A stretch of DNA of 64,000 nucleotides from Microlunatus panaciterrae (GCF_016907535.1 NZ_JAFBCF010000001.1:2418001-2482000), one strand, 5' to 3'. Shown: positions 9,084 to 18,021, numbered from the stretch's first letter. Made by a program: numbers and translations. The notes: generated by a model from the sequence alone, not told the origin.

Positions 9084-9505
9084 CTGTGACTGGGCTGATC
9101 GTCCGGATCGGGTGGGGTGTCTGCGCCGAGCCGGGCCAGCAGTTCGGTGAGCTCCTCGGCATAGCCCAGCTGACGTCGTAGCAGCTGACAGCTGTCCTCG
9201 GCCCGCCGATGACACTCGACAACGAACGCCCGCGCCGCCGCCCGCTCCGTCGCAGTGGAGGTCGACGTGGCCAGTGTGTCCAGGGCCTCAAGGAGTCGGC
9301 GCATCTCGTCCAGGCTGAAGGCCAGCGGCTTCATCCGACGGATCACCAGCAGGCGTCGAACGTCGTCCTCGGTGTACAGGCGGAAGCCTCCCGCGCTGCG
9401 CGCGGACGGGGTCACCAGGCCCACCTCGTCATAGTGGCGCAGCGTCCGGATGGACAGCTCGGTGCGCTCGGCCACCTGGCCGATCTGGAACTGGGTCTCG
9501 CTCAC
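9080..9505 (-). CDS. MerR-family transcriptional regulator
   Basis: 141 residues. An N-terminal winged helix-turn-helix of MerR type occupies about 6-75 (IGQVAERTELSIRTLRHYDE, then GGFRLYTEDDV), followed by a coiled-coil dimerisation helix and a short tail. There is no metal-binding CxxC loop; two Cys near residues 97 and 104 are the only cysteines. It lies 16 bp downstream of the SulP gene on the same strand and is likely co-transcribed. The 28-bp palindrome at 11163-11190 upstream of the SulP gene is its probable operator. Confidence 0.9.
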   Translation of the reverse strand: MSETQFQIGQVAERTELSIRTLRHYDEVGLVTPSARSAGGFRLYTEDDVRRLLVIRRMKPLAFSLDEMRRLLEALDTLATSTSTATERAAARAFVVECHRRAEDSCQLLRRQLGYAEELTELLARLGADTPPDPDDQPSHS

Positions 9506-9521
9506 CGTCGGCTCACGTGCC

Positions 9522-11042
9522 TCAGTGGTCTGCGCCGAGCTTGCCGCTCAACGTGTCGTGCCACTTGGCGCTGGGTTCGTTGAGACCCACGATCTCGACG
9601 TGTTTGCCCCTGCTCTCGTACTTGAAGACGATGGCATCGAGCGCGGCGACGGTGGAGGCGTCGAAGATCTGCGAGTCGCTCAGGTCGATGATCACGTTCG
9701 CCGGATCACCGGCGTAGTCGAACTGGTAGACGAGATCGTTGCTGGAGGCGAAGAACAGCGCACCCTTCACTGCGTACACCCTCGTGTTCTCGTCCGGGTG
9801 GGCGATGTCGACCACCTCGGTGAAGTGCGCCACCCGACGGGCGAAGAAGATCATGGCTACGATCACCCCGAGGATGACTCCGTACGCCAGGTTGTGGGTG
9901 GCGACGGTGACGACGACCGTCGTGAGCATGATGGTGGTCGCGCTGAGCGGCATCCGGCGGAGTGTCGCCGGCTGGACGCTGTGCCAGTCGAAGGTGCCGA
10001 CCGACACCATGACCATGACCGCGACCAGCGCTGCCATCGGGATCAGGCCCACGATGTCGCCCAACCCCACCACCAGGATGAGCAGGAAGACACCGGCGAG
10101 GAAGGTGGAGATCCGCGTCCGTGCGCCGGACACCTTGACGTTGATCATGGTCTGCCCGATCATCGCGCAGCCTCCCATGCCGCCGAAGAGACCGGTGACC
10201 AGGTTGGCCACGCCCTGACCCCAGCCCTCTCGGGTCTTGTCTGAGTGGGAGTCAGTGATGTCGTCCACGAACTTCGCGGTCATCAGCGACTCCAACAGCC
10301 CGACGAGCGCCATCGCCAAGGCGTACGGAGCGATGATGGCCAACGTGTCTAGGCTGAGTGGCACCTTCGGCACCATCAAGGAGGGCAGACTGTGCGGCAG
10401 CTCGCCCTGGTCGCCGACGTTCGGCACCCTGACGCCCAGGCCTACGGTCAGCACGGTGAGCAGCACGATGGCGACCAACGGGGCGGGAATGATGCGGGTC
10501 AGGCGCGGCAGCAAGACGATGATCAGGATGCCGGCGCCGACCATCGGGTACACCAGCCAGGGGACGCCGATCAGCTGGGGGAGCTGGGCCAGGAAGATCA
10601 AGATGGCGAGTGCGTTGACGAAGCCGACCATCACGCTGCGCGGGACGAAGCGCATCAGCTTGGCGACCCCGAGCAGGCTCAGCAGGATCTGGAACAGGCC
10701 CGCCAACAGCACGGTGGCCACCAGGTAGTCGAAGCCGTGTTCCCTGGTCAGCGGCGCGACGACGAGGGCGACTGCCCCGGTGGCCGCCGAGATCATCGCC
10801 GGTCGGCCGCCGACGATGGCGATGGTGGCTGCCATGGTGAACGAAGCGAAGAGCCCCACCTGCGGTGGTACCCCGGCGATGATCGAGAACGAGATCGCCT
10901 CGGGGATCAGTGCCAGCGCGACGACGAGGCCGGCGAACACCTCGGTCCGCAGCCGGCGCGGCGAGCGGAGGGCGCCGAGGACAGTGAGCTCACGGTCGAC
11001 GGCAGGAGCCGCCTTGGCTGGGGCGGGTGCCGCAGAGGTCAT
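9522..11042 (-). CDS. SulP-family anion transporter with STAS domain
   Basis: 506 residues. About 10-12 membrane helices with the SulP core ([20 protein letters not shown]) are followed by a cytoplasmic STAS domain from about 400 ([20 protein letters not shown], then [18 protein letters not shown]). SulP proteins carry sulfate, bicarbonate or other anions; bicarbonate or sulfate are the main candidates. The start ATG at 11042 has GGGA at a usable distance; in-frame ATGs at 11048 and 11054 are alternatives. It is followed by the MerR gene and preceded by a MerR-type palindrome, so an operon under MerR control is likely. Confidence 0.9.
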   Translation of the reverse strand: MTSAAPAPAKAAPAVDRELTVLGALRSPRRLRTEVFAGLVVALALIPEAISFSIIAGVPPQVGLFASFTMAATIAIVGGRPAMISAATGAVALVVAPLTREHGFDYLVATVLLAGLFQILLSLLGVAKLMRFVPRSVMVGFVNALAILIFLAQLPQLIGVPWLVYPMVGAGILIIVLLPRLTRIIPAPLVAIVLLTVLTVGLGVRVPNVGDQGELPHSLPSLMVPKVPLSLDTLAIIAPYALAMALVGLLESLMTAKFVDDITDSHSDKTREGWGQGVANLVTGLFGGMGGCAMIGQTMINVKVSGARTRISTFLAGVFLLILVVGLGDIVGLIPMAALVAVMVMVSVGTFDWHSVQPATLRRMPLSATTIMLTTVVVTVATHNLAYGVILGVIVAMIFFARRVAHFTEVVDIAHPDENTRVYAVKGALFFASSNDLVYQFDYAGDPANVIIDLSDSQIFDASTVAALDAIVFKYESRGKHVEIVGLNEPSAKWHDTLSGKLGADH

Positions 11043-11162
11043 GATCATTCCCATCGCCGAGCTGTATCGAGGAGGACACTTCAGGACGGAGCCCGACCGA
11101 CGACTGCTGCCTGACATCGGGTGGCGCTGCTGCGGTCGCGCGGCTTCGTCACTGCGGTGCCA

Positions 11163-11190
11163 GACTCTACCCTCACGTGAGGGTAGAGTC
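11163..11190. promoter_or_regulatory. Perfect 28-bp palindrome, probable MerR operator
   Basis: The half-site GACTCTACCCTCAC meets its exact reverse complement with no spacer. MerR-family operators (TipAL/BmrR type) have dyads of this kind (CCCTCAC...GTGAGGG) placed between -35 and -10. On the minus strand a TAGAGT -10 box (11169-11164) lies in one arm and GTCGAA/TTCGAC (11193-11188) at an 18-bp spacing could be the -35, pointing at the SulP-merR operon. By symmetry TAGAGT also faces the NERD gene. Confidence 0.75.
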
Positions 11191-11241
11191 GAACTGGGCC
11201 AGCGAGCGCCGAGTTGATCGATCACCCCTAGGATGCCTGCC

Positions 11242-12051
11242 GTGCAGCCAGCAGCCGAAGATCAATTGAGCAGCCGTCGAGCTGGCCAGGAGGCCATCGA
11301 CCAGCTGATGCGGGTACACGCCCTCGACCGGCCCCGCGGCTGGCTCGGGCGGACGTTCGGAGCATCGCCGCTCGGCAGCGACAGCTCCTCCTGGTACAAG
11401 GGTGTGCTGGGTGAGATCGCCGTCGGTGAACAGCTGGCGCAGCTTGGCCCGGAATGGAGGGTGCTGCACTCGATCCCGGTCGGCCGTGGCGACTCCGACA
11501 TCGACCACGTGATCATCGGACCGCCGGGTGTCTTCACCTTGAACACGAAGAACCACTCCGGACAAGCCGTCTGGGTGGCCGGCCGGTCCTTCCTGGTGGC
11601 TGGGAAGAAACAGCGTCATCTGTTCAATGCGGCGCACGAGGCGGCGAGGGCTGCGAAGCTCCTGTCGGCCGCGGTCGGCGCCTCGGTCGAGGTCACCGGG
11701 ATGATCGTGGTCGTCCGACCCGCGCGCCTCACGATCCGCGATAAGCCCGTGGATGTCCTGGTCGTCACCGACTCCCGGCTGTTGCGTAGCCTCCGACGAC
11801 GCAGGACCTGCCTGAACGCCGACCAGGTGTGCCGGATCGCCTCGGTGGCGGAACGCTGGGACACCTGGCGCTCCACGCCTCAGCGGGAGAGAGCCCGCGC
11901 TGACCAGGCGGAGTTCGAGGCCCTACACACACAGGTCATCGAGGCGCGCCGGAGGAGGTTGATATGGGCGACGGTCCTGATGACCCTGGTGGTGGCCGCT
12001 GCTGTGGTCATGATCACGCGCCTGGGGATCGCTGCGCTGCTGCCAGGTTGA
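11242..12051 (+). CDS. NERD-domain protein with C-terminal membrane anchor
   Basis: 269 residues. The central part (about 50-165) fits the nuclease-related NERD domain: GEIAVGEQL, then DSDIDHVIIGPPGVFTLNTK with the acidic and Lys positions typical of its endonuclease-like core. One membrane helix (about 243-265) ends the protein after a basic segment, so the domain is likely cytoplasmic and tethered. I prefer GTG 11242 because a TAGGAT box (11229-11234) ends 7 nt before it; ATG 11233 is in frame but would overlap the -10. Biological role of NERD proteins is poorly known. Confidence 0.82.
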   Translation: MQPAAEDQLSSRRAGQEAIDQLMRVHALDRPRGWLGRTFGASPLGSDSSSWYKGVLGEIAVGEQLAQLGPEWRVLHSIPVGRGDSDIDHVIIGPPGVFTLNTKNHSGQAVWVAGRSFLVAGKKQRHLFNAAHEAARAAKLLSAAVGASVEVTGMIVVVRPARLTIRDKPVDVLVVTDSRLLRSLRRRRTCLNADQVCRIASVAERWDTWRSTPQRERARADQAEFEALHTQVIEARRRRLIWATVLMTLVVAAAVVMITRLGIAALLPG

Positions 12052-12052
12052 G

Positions 12053-12075
12053 CCCTTCGACAGGCTCAGGGCGCG
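12053..12075 (+). repeat. Single copy of the CTGAGCCTGTCGAAGG extragenic repeat
   Basis: CCCTTCGACAGGCTCAGGG (12053-12071) followed by CGCG lies one base after the NERD stop codon. It is the inverted orientation of the tandem unit at 23051-23191. The core is a partial palindrome of the REP-like type found between genes in many high-GC genomes. Confidence 0.8.
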
Positions 12076-12097
12076 CGTGGCGCGTATCGTCGTCGGC

Positions 12098-12277
12098 ATG
12101 ACTTCAATCCCTGACGATGACCGGATCGAGGAGCGGGCGCACCTGCTGCCCGAGGAGCTGGCGGCTGGCAGCGATGACGCGCGCAGCCAGGCGGAGGCAA
12201 TCCTGGAGGAGTCGGATGAACGCACCGACGACCCCGAGGGAACTCGGCGTGACTCGAGCCAGACCCCCGGCGCGTAA
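12098..12277 (+). CDS. Small acidic protein of unknown function
   Basis: 59 residues, strongly acidic and without membrane segments (MTSIPDDDRIEERAHLLPEE, then a SQAEAILEESDERT helix). Short proteins with this PEE..AGSDDP..QAEAILEES pattern occur in other actinobacteria as hypotheticals, by memory. ATG 12098 is 8 nt after a TATCGT box (12084-12089), a leaderless arrangement; an in-frame GTG at 12077 is less likely. It lies alone between the NERD and aldo/keto reductase genes. Confidence 0.65.
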   Translation: MTSIPDDDRIEERAHLLPEELAAGSDDARSQAEAILEESDERTDDPEGTRRDSSQTPGA

Positions 12278-12369
12278 CGGCCATCCCGTCGGGCGGCCGC
12301 TGTGGGAACGATTTCTCATCCTTCAAGACCGCTGAGTGAACGTAGCCCGGACCGGGTACAGGATGCAAC

Positions 12370-13164
12370 ATGACTACTTTGGACTACGCCACACCCGCGG
12401 TTGCGCTGAACAGTGGAGCCTCGATGCCGCTGCTGGGATTCGGGACCTGGCAGATCGAGGACTCCGAGGTCGGCGAGGCCACCCGCTTCGCGCTCGAGGC
12501 GGGCTACCGACACATCGACACCGCCACCGGCTATGGCAACGAGGCCGGGATCGGCAAGGCACTTGCTGAGGCTGGACTGCCTCGCGACGACATCTTCGTC
12601 ACCACCAAGATGCCGCCCGACAACGTGGGCCGTGAACGCCAGACCTTGGAGGAGAGCCTGAGCAAGCTCGGCCTCGACCAGGTCGACCTGTGGCTCGTGC
12701 ACTGGCCGCCGAACAAGCAGGCCACGCCGGAAGCGTGGGAAGAGTTCGTCAAGGCCCAGCAGGATGGCCTGGCCCGGTCGATCGGGGTGAGCAACTACTC
12801 CCTGGACCAGATCGATGAGCTGATCAAGGCCACCGGGGTCGCGCCCGCGGTGAACCAGATCAAGTGGGGTCCGTCGCTCTTCGACGCCACGATCGTCGAC
12901 GGGCTCAAGGACCGCGGTGTCGTGCTTGAGGGCTACAGCCCCTTCCGGGCGAGCAACCTCGAGGACCCGACGCTCGTATCGATCGCCGAGTCCCACGACG
13001 CCACCACGGCTCAGGTGATCGTCGCCTGGCACGTCAAGCATGAGTTCGTTGTCATCCCGAAGTCGACCCACCAGGAGCGCATCGTCGCCAATGCGGCTGG
13101 GGCACGGATCGAGCTGAGCGCCGACGAGGTGTCCGCCATCGACGGACTCAGCGAAGTCAGCTGA
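12370..13164 (+). CDS. Aldo/keto reductase (AKR5-like)
   Basis: 264 residues, a (beta/alpha)8 NADPH-dependent carbonyl reductase. The catalytic tetrad is present: Asp50 and Tyr55 (YRHIDTATGYGNE), Lys80 (FVTTK) and His111 (LVHWPP). The cofactor motif IPKSTHQERI is near the C terminus. Members reduce 2,5-diketo-gluconate and many aldehydes and ketones; the substrate cannot be predicted. A strong GC hairpin follows two bases after the stop. Confidence 0.93.
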   Translation: MTTLDYATPAVALNSGASMPLLGFGTWQIEDSEVGEATRFALEAGYRHIDTATGYGNEAGIGKALAEAGLPRDDIFVTTKMPPDNVGRERQTLEESLSKLGLDQVDLWLVHWPPNKQATPEAWEEFVKAQQDGLARSIGVSNYSLDQIDELIKATGVAPAVNQIKWGPSLFDATIVDGLKDRGVVLEGYSPFRASNLEDPTLVSIAESHDATTAQVIVAWHVKHEFVVIPKSTHQERIVANAAGARIELSADEVSAIDGLSEVS

Positions 13165-13165
13165 T

Positions 13166-13208
13166 CCTGCCGGGGCGGGGATCAGCTGGTCCCCGCCCCA
13201 CCGGCAGG
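13166..13208 (+). terminator. GC-rich hairpin after the aldo/keto reductase gene
   Basis: CCTGCCGG (13166-13173) and GGCGGGGA (13174-13181) pair with TCCCCGCC (13190-13197) and CCGGCAGG (13201-13208), with a 3-nt bulge and an 8-nt loop. There is no U tract, so this would be the U-less hairpin type of terminator common in actinobacteria. Confidence 0.6.
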
Positions 13209-13279
13209 CCGCCGGCGGCCAGGCGGACAACCTTGCTGCCGTGCCTGACAAACCGTCCCGACAGGATCACAGTGGTGTC

Positions 13280-14185
13280 ATGGATCGGGCGATCAGCATC
13301 AAGGGCCTGGTGAAGACCTTCGGTCGGTTCACCGCCCTCGATCATCTGGACCTGGAGGTCGAACAAGGCGAGGTGCACGGCTTCCTCGGCCCCAACGGGG
13401 CTGGCAAGTCGACCACCATCAGGGTGCTGCTGGGGCTGCTCAAGGCCAACTCGGGGTCGGTCTCGGTCCTGGGTGGTGACCCCTGGCGTGACGTGGTGCC
13501 GCTGCACCGTCGGCTGGCCTACGTCCCCGGTGATGTCAGCCTGTGGCCGAGTCTCACCGGCGGCGAGGCCATCGATCTGCTCGGCAAGCTGCGCGGCGGA
13601 CTGGATGAGAAGAGACGAGAGCACCTCCTCGCCCGCTTCGAGCTGGACCCGACAAAGCGTGGTCGCAGCTACTCGAAGGGCAACCGACAGAAGGTGGCCA
13701 TCGTTGCCGCGCTGTCCTCCCAGGTCGAGTTGTTGATCATGGACGAGCCGACCTCCGGCCTGGACCCGCTGATGGGCGCGGTCTTTCAGGAGGAGATCGC
13801 CAAGGAGAAGGAGCAGGGCCGCAGCATCCTGCTGTCCAGCCATGTCCTGAGCGAGGTGCAGGCGTTGGCGGACCGGATCAGCATCATCCGTGCCGGCAAG
13901 GTCGTCGACACCGGGACGCTGGCCGAGATGCGCCGGTTGGGCCGAACCACCATTACCGCGGTGTTGTCCGTCGCGCCCACCGGCCTCGAGACCCTGCCGG
14001 GCGTCTCCGAGCTCCGTGTCGACGGCCGACGGGTCAGCCTGCTGGTGGAGGTGGACCAGGTGGGGGTTGTGATGGCGCGCCTCGCCGCCCTGGGAATCAA
14101 CACCCTGGAGGTCGTCCCGCCCTCGCTGGAGGATCTCTTCCTGCGTCACTACGACCTCGAAGGCACCCGGACAGGCGGAGCATGA
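13280..14185 (+). CDS. ABC exporter ATP-binding protein
   Basis: 301 residues. Walker A GPNGAGKST is at 37-45, the signature is the variant YSKGNRQKV, Walker B is LLIMDEPTSGLD, and the H-loop is LLSSHVLSE. The C-terminal extension (about 220-300) is typical of antibiotic or fluoroquinolone exporter ATPases (DrrA-like). Its stop overlaps the start of the permease gene (ATGA at 14182), so the two form one exporter. ATG 13280 is used; an in-frame GTG at 13241 would add 13 residues and cannot be excluded. Confidence 0.9.
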   Translation: MDRAISIKGLVKTFGRFTALDHLDLEVEQGEVHGFLGPNGAGKSTTIRVLLGLLKANSGSVSVLGGDPWRDVVPLHRRLAYVPGDVSLWPSLTGGEAIDLLGKLRGGLDEKRREHLLARFELDPTKRGRSYSKGNRQKVAIVAALSSQVELLIMDEPTSGLDPLMGAVFQEEIAKEKEQGRSILLSSHVLSEVQALADRISIIRAGKVVDTGTLAEMRRLGRTTITAVLSVAPTGLETLPGVSELRVDGRRVSLLVEVDQVGVVMARLAALGINTLEVVPPSLEDLFLRHYDLEGTRTGGA

Positions 14186-15783
14186 ACGCCTTCGTCGGGT
14201 TCCGGCAGCTGCTCGAGGTCGACGCCCGGCAGAGCCGTCGCATCATCGCTCCGTGGGTCGGGATCGTCACTGTGCTGACCGCGTCGTCGATGATCGGTTA
14301 TGCCATCGTCTTCGACGATCCGGTCTTCCGCCGGACGTTCAGTGCCACCATCGGCACCAACCCCGCCTTCAGCCTGCTGTTCGGCCCACCCTCGGACTTC
14401 GCCACCGCCGACGCGTTCAACGTCTGGCGAGCCCTCGGGCTGGGTAGCTTCTTCACCTCGCTGATGGCGATCCTGGTCGTCACTGCGAACAGCCGGGCCG
14501 GCGAGGACTCGGGTCAGGCGGAGTTGGTCGCCTCCGGCGTCGTCGGCAGGCAGGCGCGACTGGCTGCCGCCGTGGGCCTCGCCTGGATCGCCTCACTGAT
14601 GGTCGGCGTCGTCTCCGGCGCCGTGACCCTGCTGTTGGGCGGTGACCTGGTGGCGACGCTGCTGACCTCTGCCGCCTTCACCGCCAGCGGAATGGTGTTC
14701 GGTGCGGTCGCTGCGGTGACGGCACAGATCGGATCCTTCTCACAGACCGCCAACAGCCTCGCCGTCTCCCTGCTCGGCGTCTGCTACCTCGCCCGCGGGT
14801 TCGCCACCGCCTCGCCGGACGAGGACTGGCTGCTCTGGTTCACCCCGCTCGGCTGGACGCAGAAGGTGGCGCCGAACAGCGACAACAACCCGTGGCCGCT
14901 GCTGGCCTGCCTGGGGCTGAGCCTGGTGCTGCTCCTGATCGCCTTCGTCCTGGCCGGTCGCCGCGACTTCGGAATGGGTTTGCTGCCACCGGCGCCTGGC
15001 CCGGACCGCGGTCGGCTGGTGACCAGCTCTGCGGGGCTGGCCCTTCGGCTGCAGCGCGGATTGATGACCTCGTGGGCGGTCGCGTTCGTCGTACTGGGCA
15101 CGGTGTTCGGGCTGCTGTCACCTTCGATCGGCGACCTGTTCGCGAACAACCCGCAGGTCGAGATCTTCCTCGCGGTCACCGGTAATACCCGGGCCGATCT
15201 CGTCTTCGGTTTCCTGCACACCCTGCTGCAGATCCTCGCCATCATCGCCGCGGTCTTCGGCATCCAGGTGCTGATGAAGTTCCTGACCGAGGAGACCGAA
15301 TATCGGGCCGAGCCGGTCCTGGCGGCCGCCGTCTCCAGGCCACAGCTGATGGCCAGCCATGTGGTGATCGCTCTGGCTGGACCCGCACTGGTGCTGGTGC
15401 TGGGTGGCCTGGTGCTCGCGCTGACGGCGCAGGCCACCGGCACCGAGGTATCGGTCCACGACCTGGTGCTGCAGAGCGTGGTCGAGGTACCGGCCCTGTG
15501 GATCCTCGTCGGCGTCGGCATGGTCGTGGTCGGCGTGCATCCGGCAGCCAGACTGGCGGCCTGGGTGGGAGTGGTCGCCACCTTCGGGCTGACCATCCTC
15601 GGTCCTAGCCTCAACCTGCCAGGCTGGCTGCTGGACGTCAGCCCGCTCAGGCACGTACCGAATGTCACAGCCGAGGCCGTCGACTGGTGGCCGCTGGGCT
15701 GGTTGTGCGGGATCGCGCTGGTGCTGGGGCTCGTCGGTTTCGTCGGCTTCCGGCGGCGCGATCTGCTGTACGAGCAGCCCTGA
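14182..15783 (+). CDS. ABC exporter permease (polyketide-antibiotic exporter type)
   Basis: 533 residues with about twelve hydrophobic segments in two similar halves, the size and layout of COG3559-type permeases annotated as exporters of polyketide antibiotics. It is translationally coupled to the ATPase just upstream. Together they probably export a lipophilic drug or toxin; no biosynthetic genes lie nearby, so self-defence or general efflux is more likely than export of a home-made antibiotic. The stop is 5 bp from the convergent VIT1-family gene. Confidence 0.85.
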   Translation: MNAFVGFRQLLEVDARQSRRIIAPWVGIVTVLTASSMIGYAIVFDDPVFRRTFSATIGTNPAFSLLFGPPSDFATADAFNVWRALGLGSFFTSLMAILVVTANSRAGEDSGQAELVASGVVGRQARLAAAVGLAWIASLMVGVVSGAVTLLLGGDLVATLLTSAAFTASGMVFGAVAAVTAQIGSFSQTANSLAVSLLGVCYLARGFATASPDEDWLLWFTPLGWTQKVAPNSDNNPWPLLACLGLSLVLLLIAFVLAGRRDFGMGLLPPAPGPDRGRLVTSSAGLALRLQRGLMTSWAVAFVVLGTVFGLLSPSIGDLFANNPQVEIFLAVTGNTRADLVFGFLHTLLQILAIIAAVFGIQVLMKFLTEETEYRAEPVLAAAVSRPQLMASHVVIALAGPALVLVLGGLVLALTAQATGTEVSVHDLVLQSVVEVPALWILVGVGMVVVGVHPAARLAAWVGVVATFGLTILGPSLNLPGWLLDVSPLRHVPNVTAEAVDWWPLGWLCGIALVLGLVGFVGFRRRDLLYEQP

Positions 15784-15788
15784 CCTGA

Positions 15789-16892
15789 CTATCCGACCGC
15801 GGTGCCGAACAGCAGCCCGAGCAGATAGGTCGCCGAAGCGGCGCCGTATCCGATCGCGAGCTGGCGTAGCGCCCGCCGCAGCGGAGGTCCACCGGAGAGC
15901 AGACCGACGATCGCCCCCGTGCTCAAGAGCGCGATCCCCACCAGGACCGAGGCCACCGCGAGAGCCGCCAGGCCGCCGATCCCGAACAGAAACGGAAGTA
16001 CGGGAATGATCGCGCCGGACGCGAAGAAGCAGAAGCTGGCCAGTCCCGCGCCGAGTCCGGTACCGATCGCTTCATGCTCGTCGACATCGTCGGGCGCGGA
16101 CGGCGGGGCGGCTCGCGACACCGCGTCGATGTCCTGCAGCACCTGCGCCGCCTGGGCCTCGGCCTCGACCTGGTCAAGGCCTCGGGCCCGATAGACCAAC
16201 GCCAGCTCGTTGGCGTCGACATCGAGGTGCGGCAGGGCGGCCCGCGCGGACTCGTTGGGCGTCGAGGCCTGCAACAGCTCGCGCTGCGACCGGACCGAGA
16301 CGAACTCGCCGGCCCCCATCGACAACGCCCCGGCGAGCAGTCCGGCCAGGCCGGTGAGCAGCACCGTCTGGTTGGAGACGCCACTGGCGCTGATGCCGAG
16401 CACCAACGCCAGGTTGCTGACCAGTCCGTCGTTCGCGCCGAAGACGGCTGCCCGAAAGCTCCCCGACAGCCGGCTGCGGCCACGAGCGGCCAACCCGCGC
16501 ACCACCTCCTCGTGGATCCGCTCATCGGCGGCCATCGCGTCGGTGGCGTGCACGTCCTGGTCGTAGGGGGAGCGGGCCTCGGCCCGCTGGGCGAGTGCCA
16601 GGACGAAGACCGAGCCGAACCGCCGGGCCAGGAACCCGAGCAGCACCGTCTGCAGATCCACCCGGGCCGCTCGTCCGACCCGGTCGCCGAGCAGGGCGAG
16701 CCAGTGCGCCTCGTGACGCCCCTCAGCCTCGGCCAACGCCAGCAGGATCTCCCGCTCCTCGCCGGTGCGCCGGCTCGCCAGGTCTCGATAGATGCGCGCC
16801 TCGGCCCGCTCGTCCGCCAGGTACTGCCGCCATCTCCGGATCTCCGCGGCGCTGGGCTCAGCGCCGGGCTTCACTGAGTGTCCTGCGCTCAC
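15789..16892 (-). CDS. Ferritin-like/VIT1 fusion: probable Fe2+/Mn2+ transporter
   Basis: 367 residues. Residues about 15-140 form a ferritin/rubrerythrin-like helical domain (RQYLADERAEARIYRDLA, EEREILLALAEAEGRHEAHW, DERIHEEVV) with repeated Glu and ExxH pairs for a di-metal site. Residues about 150-367 are a CCC1/VIT1 membrane domain (GANDGLVSNLALVLGI, then GALSMGAGEFVSVRSQRE). This fusion is known in bacteria (MbfA-like iron exporters). The start is GTG with GAGGTGAGG upstream; longer in-frame extensions run into the neighbouring gene. Confidence 0.9.
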   Translation of the reverse strand: MSAGHSVKPGAEPSAAEIRRWRQYLADERAEARIYRDLASRRTGEEREILLALAEAEGRHEAHWLALLGDRVGRAARVDLQTVLLGFLARRFGSVFVLALAQRAEARSPYDQDVHATDAMAADERIHEEVVRGLAARGRSRLSGSFRAAVFGANDGLVSNLALVLGISASGVSNQTVLLTGLAGLLAGALSMGAGEFVSVRSQRELLQASTPNESARAALPHLDVDANELALVYRARGLDQVEAEAQAAQVLQDIDAVSRAAPPSAPDDVDEHEAIGTGLGAGLASFCFFASGAIIPVLPFLFGIGGLAALAVASVLVGIALLSTGAIVGLLSGGPPLRRALRQLAIGYGAASATYLLGLLFGTAVG

Positions 16893-16966
16893 TGATGTCC
16901 TCACCTCGGTCCGTCCGGTCGAACTTGTAGTCTTCCAGACCGGGCCTGGCGAAAGGTAATGCTCGG

Positions 16967-17419
16967 CTACCTGGCAGCGAGCCCACCCCAGACGGCGTGG
17001 GCACCCGCGTCGCCGGTGAGCGCGACCATGACGGTGGTGCCGATCGCGCTCACCACCGCCGCAACGGACAGCAGTACGGTCACCCAGCGCCGCCGCGGCG
17101 CATAGGCAAGATAGGCCCACTGGCCGGCCGTGACCAGGAACAACGAGACCGCCCACGGCAGCACCTGCAGGCCGAGCCGCATGTGCTCGGCGATGAAGGC
17201 AGGGTTTCCCAGCCGCTGCGCCAGCTGGGCGCCGGTCGCAGTGGTGAAAGGCACCGCTGCCATGCCTGCCAGTGCCGCCAGCGGCGTGAGGAAGGTGAGC
17301 TTGCGTTGCGCCTTCGGCCAGAGGCTGCCGATGACCGCGAGTGCGCTGGCCAGCGGCAGCACAATGACGACGATGTGGATCAGCAGCACATGTGCGGGCA
17401 GCCCATTGATCGTGGTCAT
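16967..17419 (-). CDS. DUF2231 membrane protein
   Basis: 150 residues with four membrane helices. The N terminus INGLPAHVLLIHIVVIVLPLA is characteristic of DUF2231, where the paired His residues (LPAH, LLIH) may bind heme or metal; further His residues (EHMR, AHAVWGG) sit at the other membrane faces. It starts 11 bp after the lipoprotein gene at 17431-17931, so the two are probably co-transcribed from the ECF-type promoter at 17972-17997. This suggests an envelope redox or stress role, which is inference. Confidence 0.88.
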   Translation of the reverse strand: MTTINGLPAHVLLIHIVVIVLPLASALAVIGSLWPKAQRKLTFLTPLAALAGMAAVPFTTATGAQLAQRLGNPAFIAEHMRLGLQVLPWAVSLFLVTAGQWAYLAYAPRRRWVTVLLSVAAVVSAIGTTVMVALTGDAGAHAVWGGLAAR

Positions 17420-17430
17420 GGCTTGGCCGG

Positions 17431-17931
17431 TCAGTATCCGCCGCCGGCCTTGGTGATCATCTTGCCGTCTGGTGCGACGACGTACCAGACCTTGTTGACC
17501 CCTTGGCCGTTGACATCACCAGGCGACTTGTCATTGGCGAACAGGTAGATCGGCATGCCGTTGACCGTCAGCTGCTTCTTGCCGTCAGCGAGGGTGATGG
17601 TGGCCACCTTCCCGGTGATGCCTTCCACCACAGGCTTGTCGGAGGTGGTGGTGATCGGGGGCCACGCCTGCAGACAGGGGCCTGCGCAGGCGCTCTTGCC
17701 AGAGTTGGCGGTGTCCTTGGTGAAGTAGTAGGCGGTCATCTGGTGGGCATCGACGATGATCTTGCCCAGCGAGCTGTCCGCGACGCTGAGCTCGGCGGCT
17801 GCCTTCGAAGCCGACGGCGACGGCGTGGAACCACCTGCCGGTGTGGCGGCCTGTTGGGCTGACGAGCAACCGGCCAGCGCTACGACCGACAGGGTCAGCC
17901 CGGCCAGCGTGACGAACGTTTTCGATCTCAT
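17431..17931 (-). CDS. Lipoprotein with secreted COG4315-type repeat domain
   Basis: 166 residues. A type II signal peptide ends in the lipobox LAGC (Cys22), then an Ala/Ser/Pro linker to about 48. The rest has two copies of the domain known from secreted proteins of unknown function (Lipoprotein_15/COG4315): LGKIIVDAHQMTAYYFTKD with CAGPCLQAWPP, and LTVNGMPIYLFANDKSPGD. The CAGPC pair is a candidate disulfide or metal site. It is the first gene of a two-gene operon with DUF2231 and diverges from the ECF sigma gene. Confidence 0.9.
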   Translation of the reverse strand: MRSKTFVTLAGLTLSVVALAGCSSAQQAATPAGGSTPSPSASKAAAELSVADSSLGKIIVDAHQMTAYYFTKDTANSGKSACAGPCLQAWPPITTTSDKPVVEGITGKVATITLADGKKQLTVNGMPIYLFANDKSPGDVNGQGVNKVWYVVAPDGKMITKAGGGY

Positions 17932-17971
17932 GGCTATCCTCTCTGCGGCGCGAACTCTTCGCAGTGATCAA

Positions 17972-17997
17972 GACGAGACAACCCCCTCCACAGTTCA
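17972..17997 (-). promoter_or_regulatory. ECF-type promoter for the lipoprotein-DUF2231 operon
   Basis: On the minus strand TGAACT (17997-17992) is followed after exactly 16 bases by CGTC (17975-17972). This matches the promoter facing the sigma gene and resembles the SigL consensus of mycobacteria (TGAACC...CGT). Confidence 0.7.
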
Positions 17998-18021
17998 CCA
18001 GCGAGGTGACTTTCCTGGAGC

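Noticed and set aside
9450-11114. Long forward frames opposite the SulP gene
   Set aside because: His/Asp/Gln-rich antisense products typical of shadow frames in GC-rich DNA; the reverse strand encodes a full SulP plus STAS protein.
12053-12075. Rho-independent terminator
   Set aside because: The arms are weakly self-complementary and no T run follows; it is better explained as a stray copy of the extragenic repeat.
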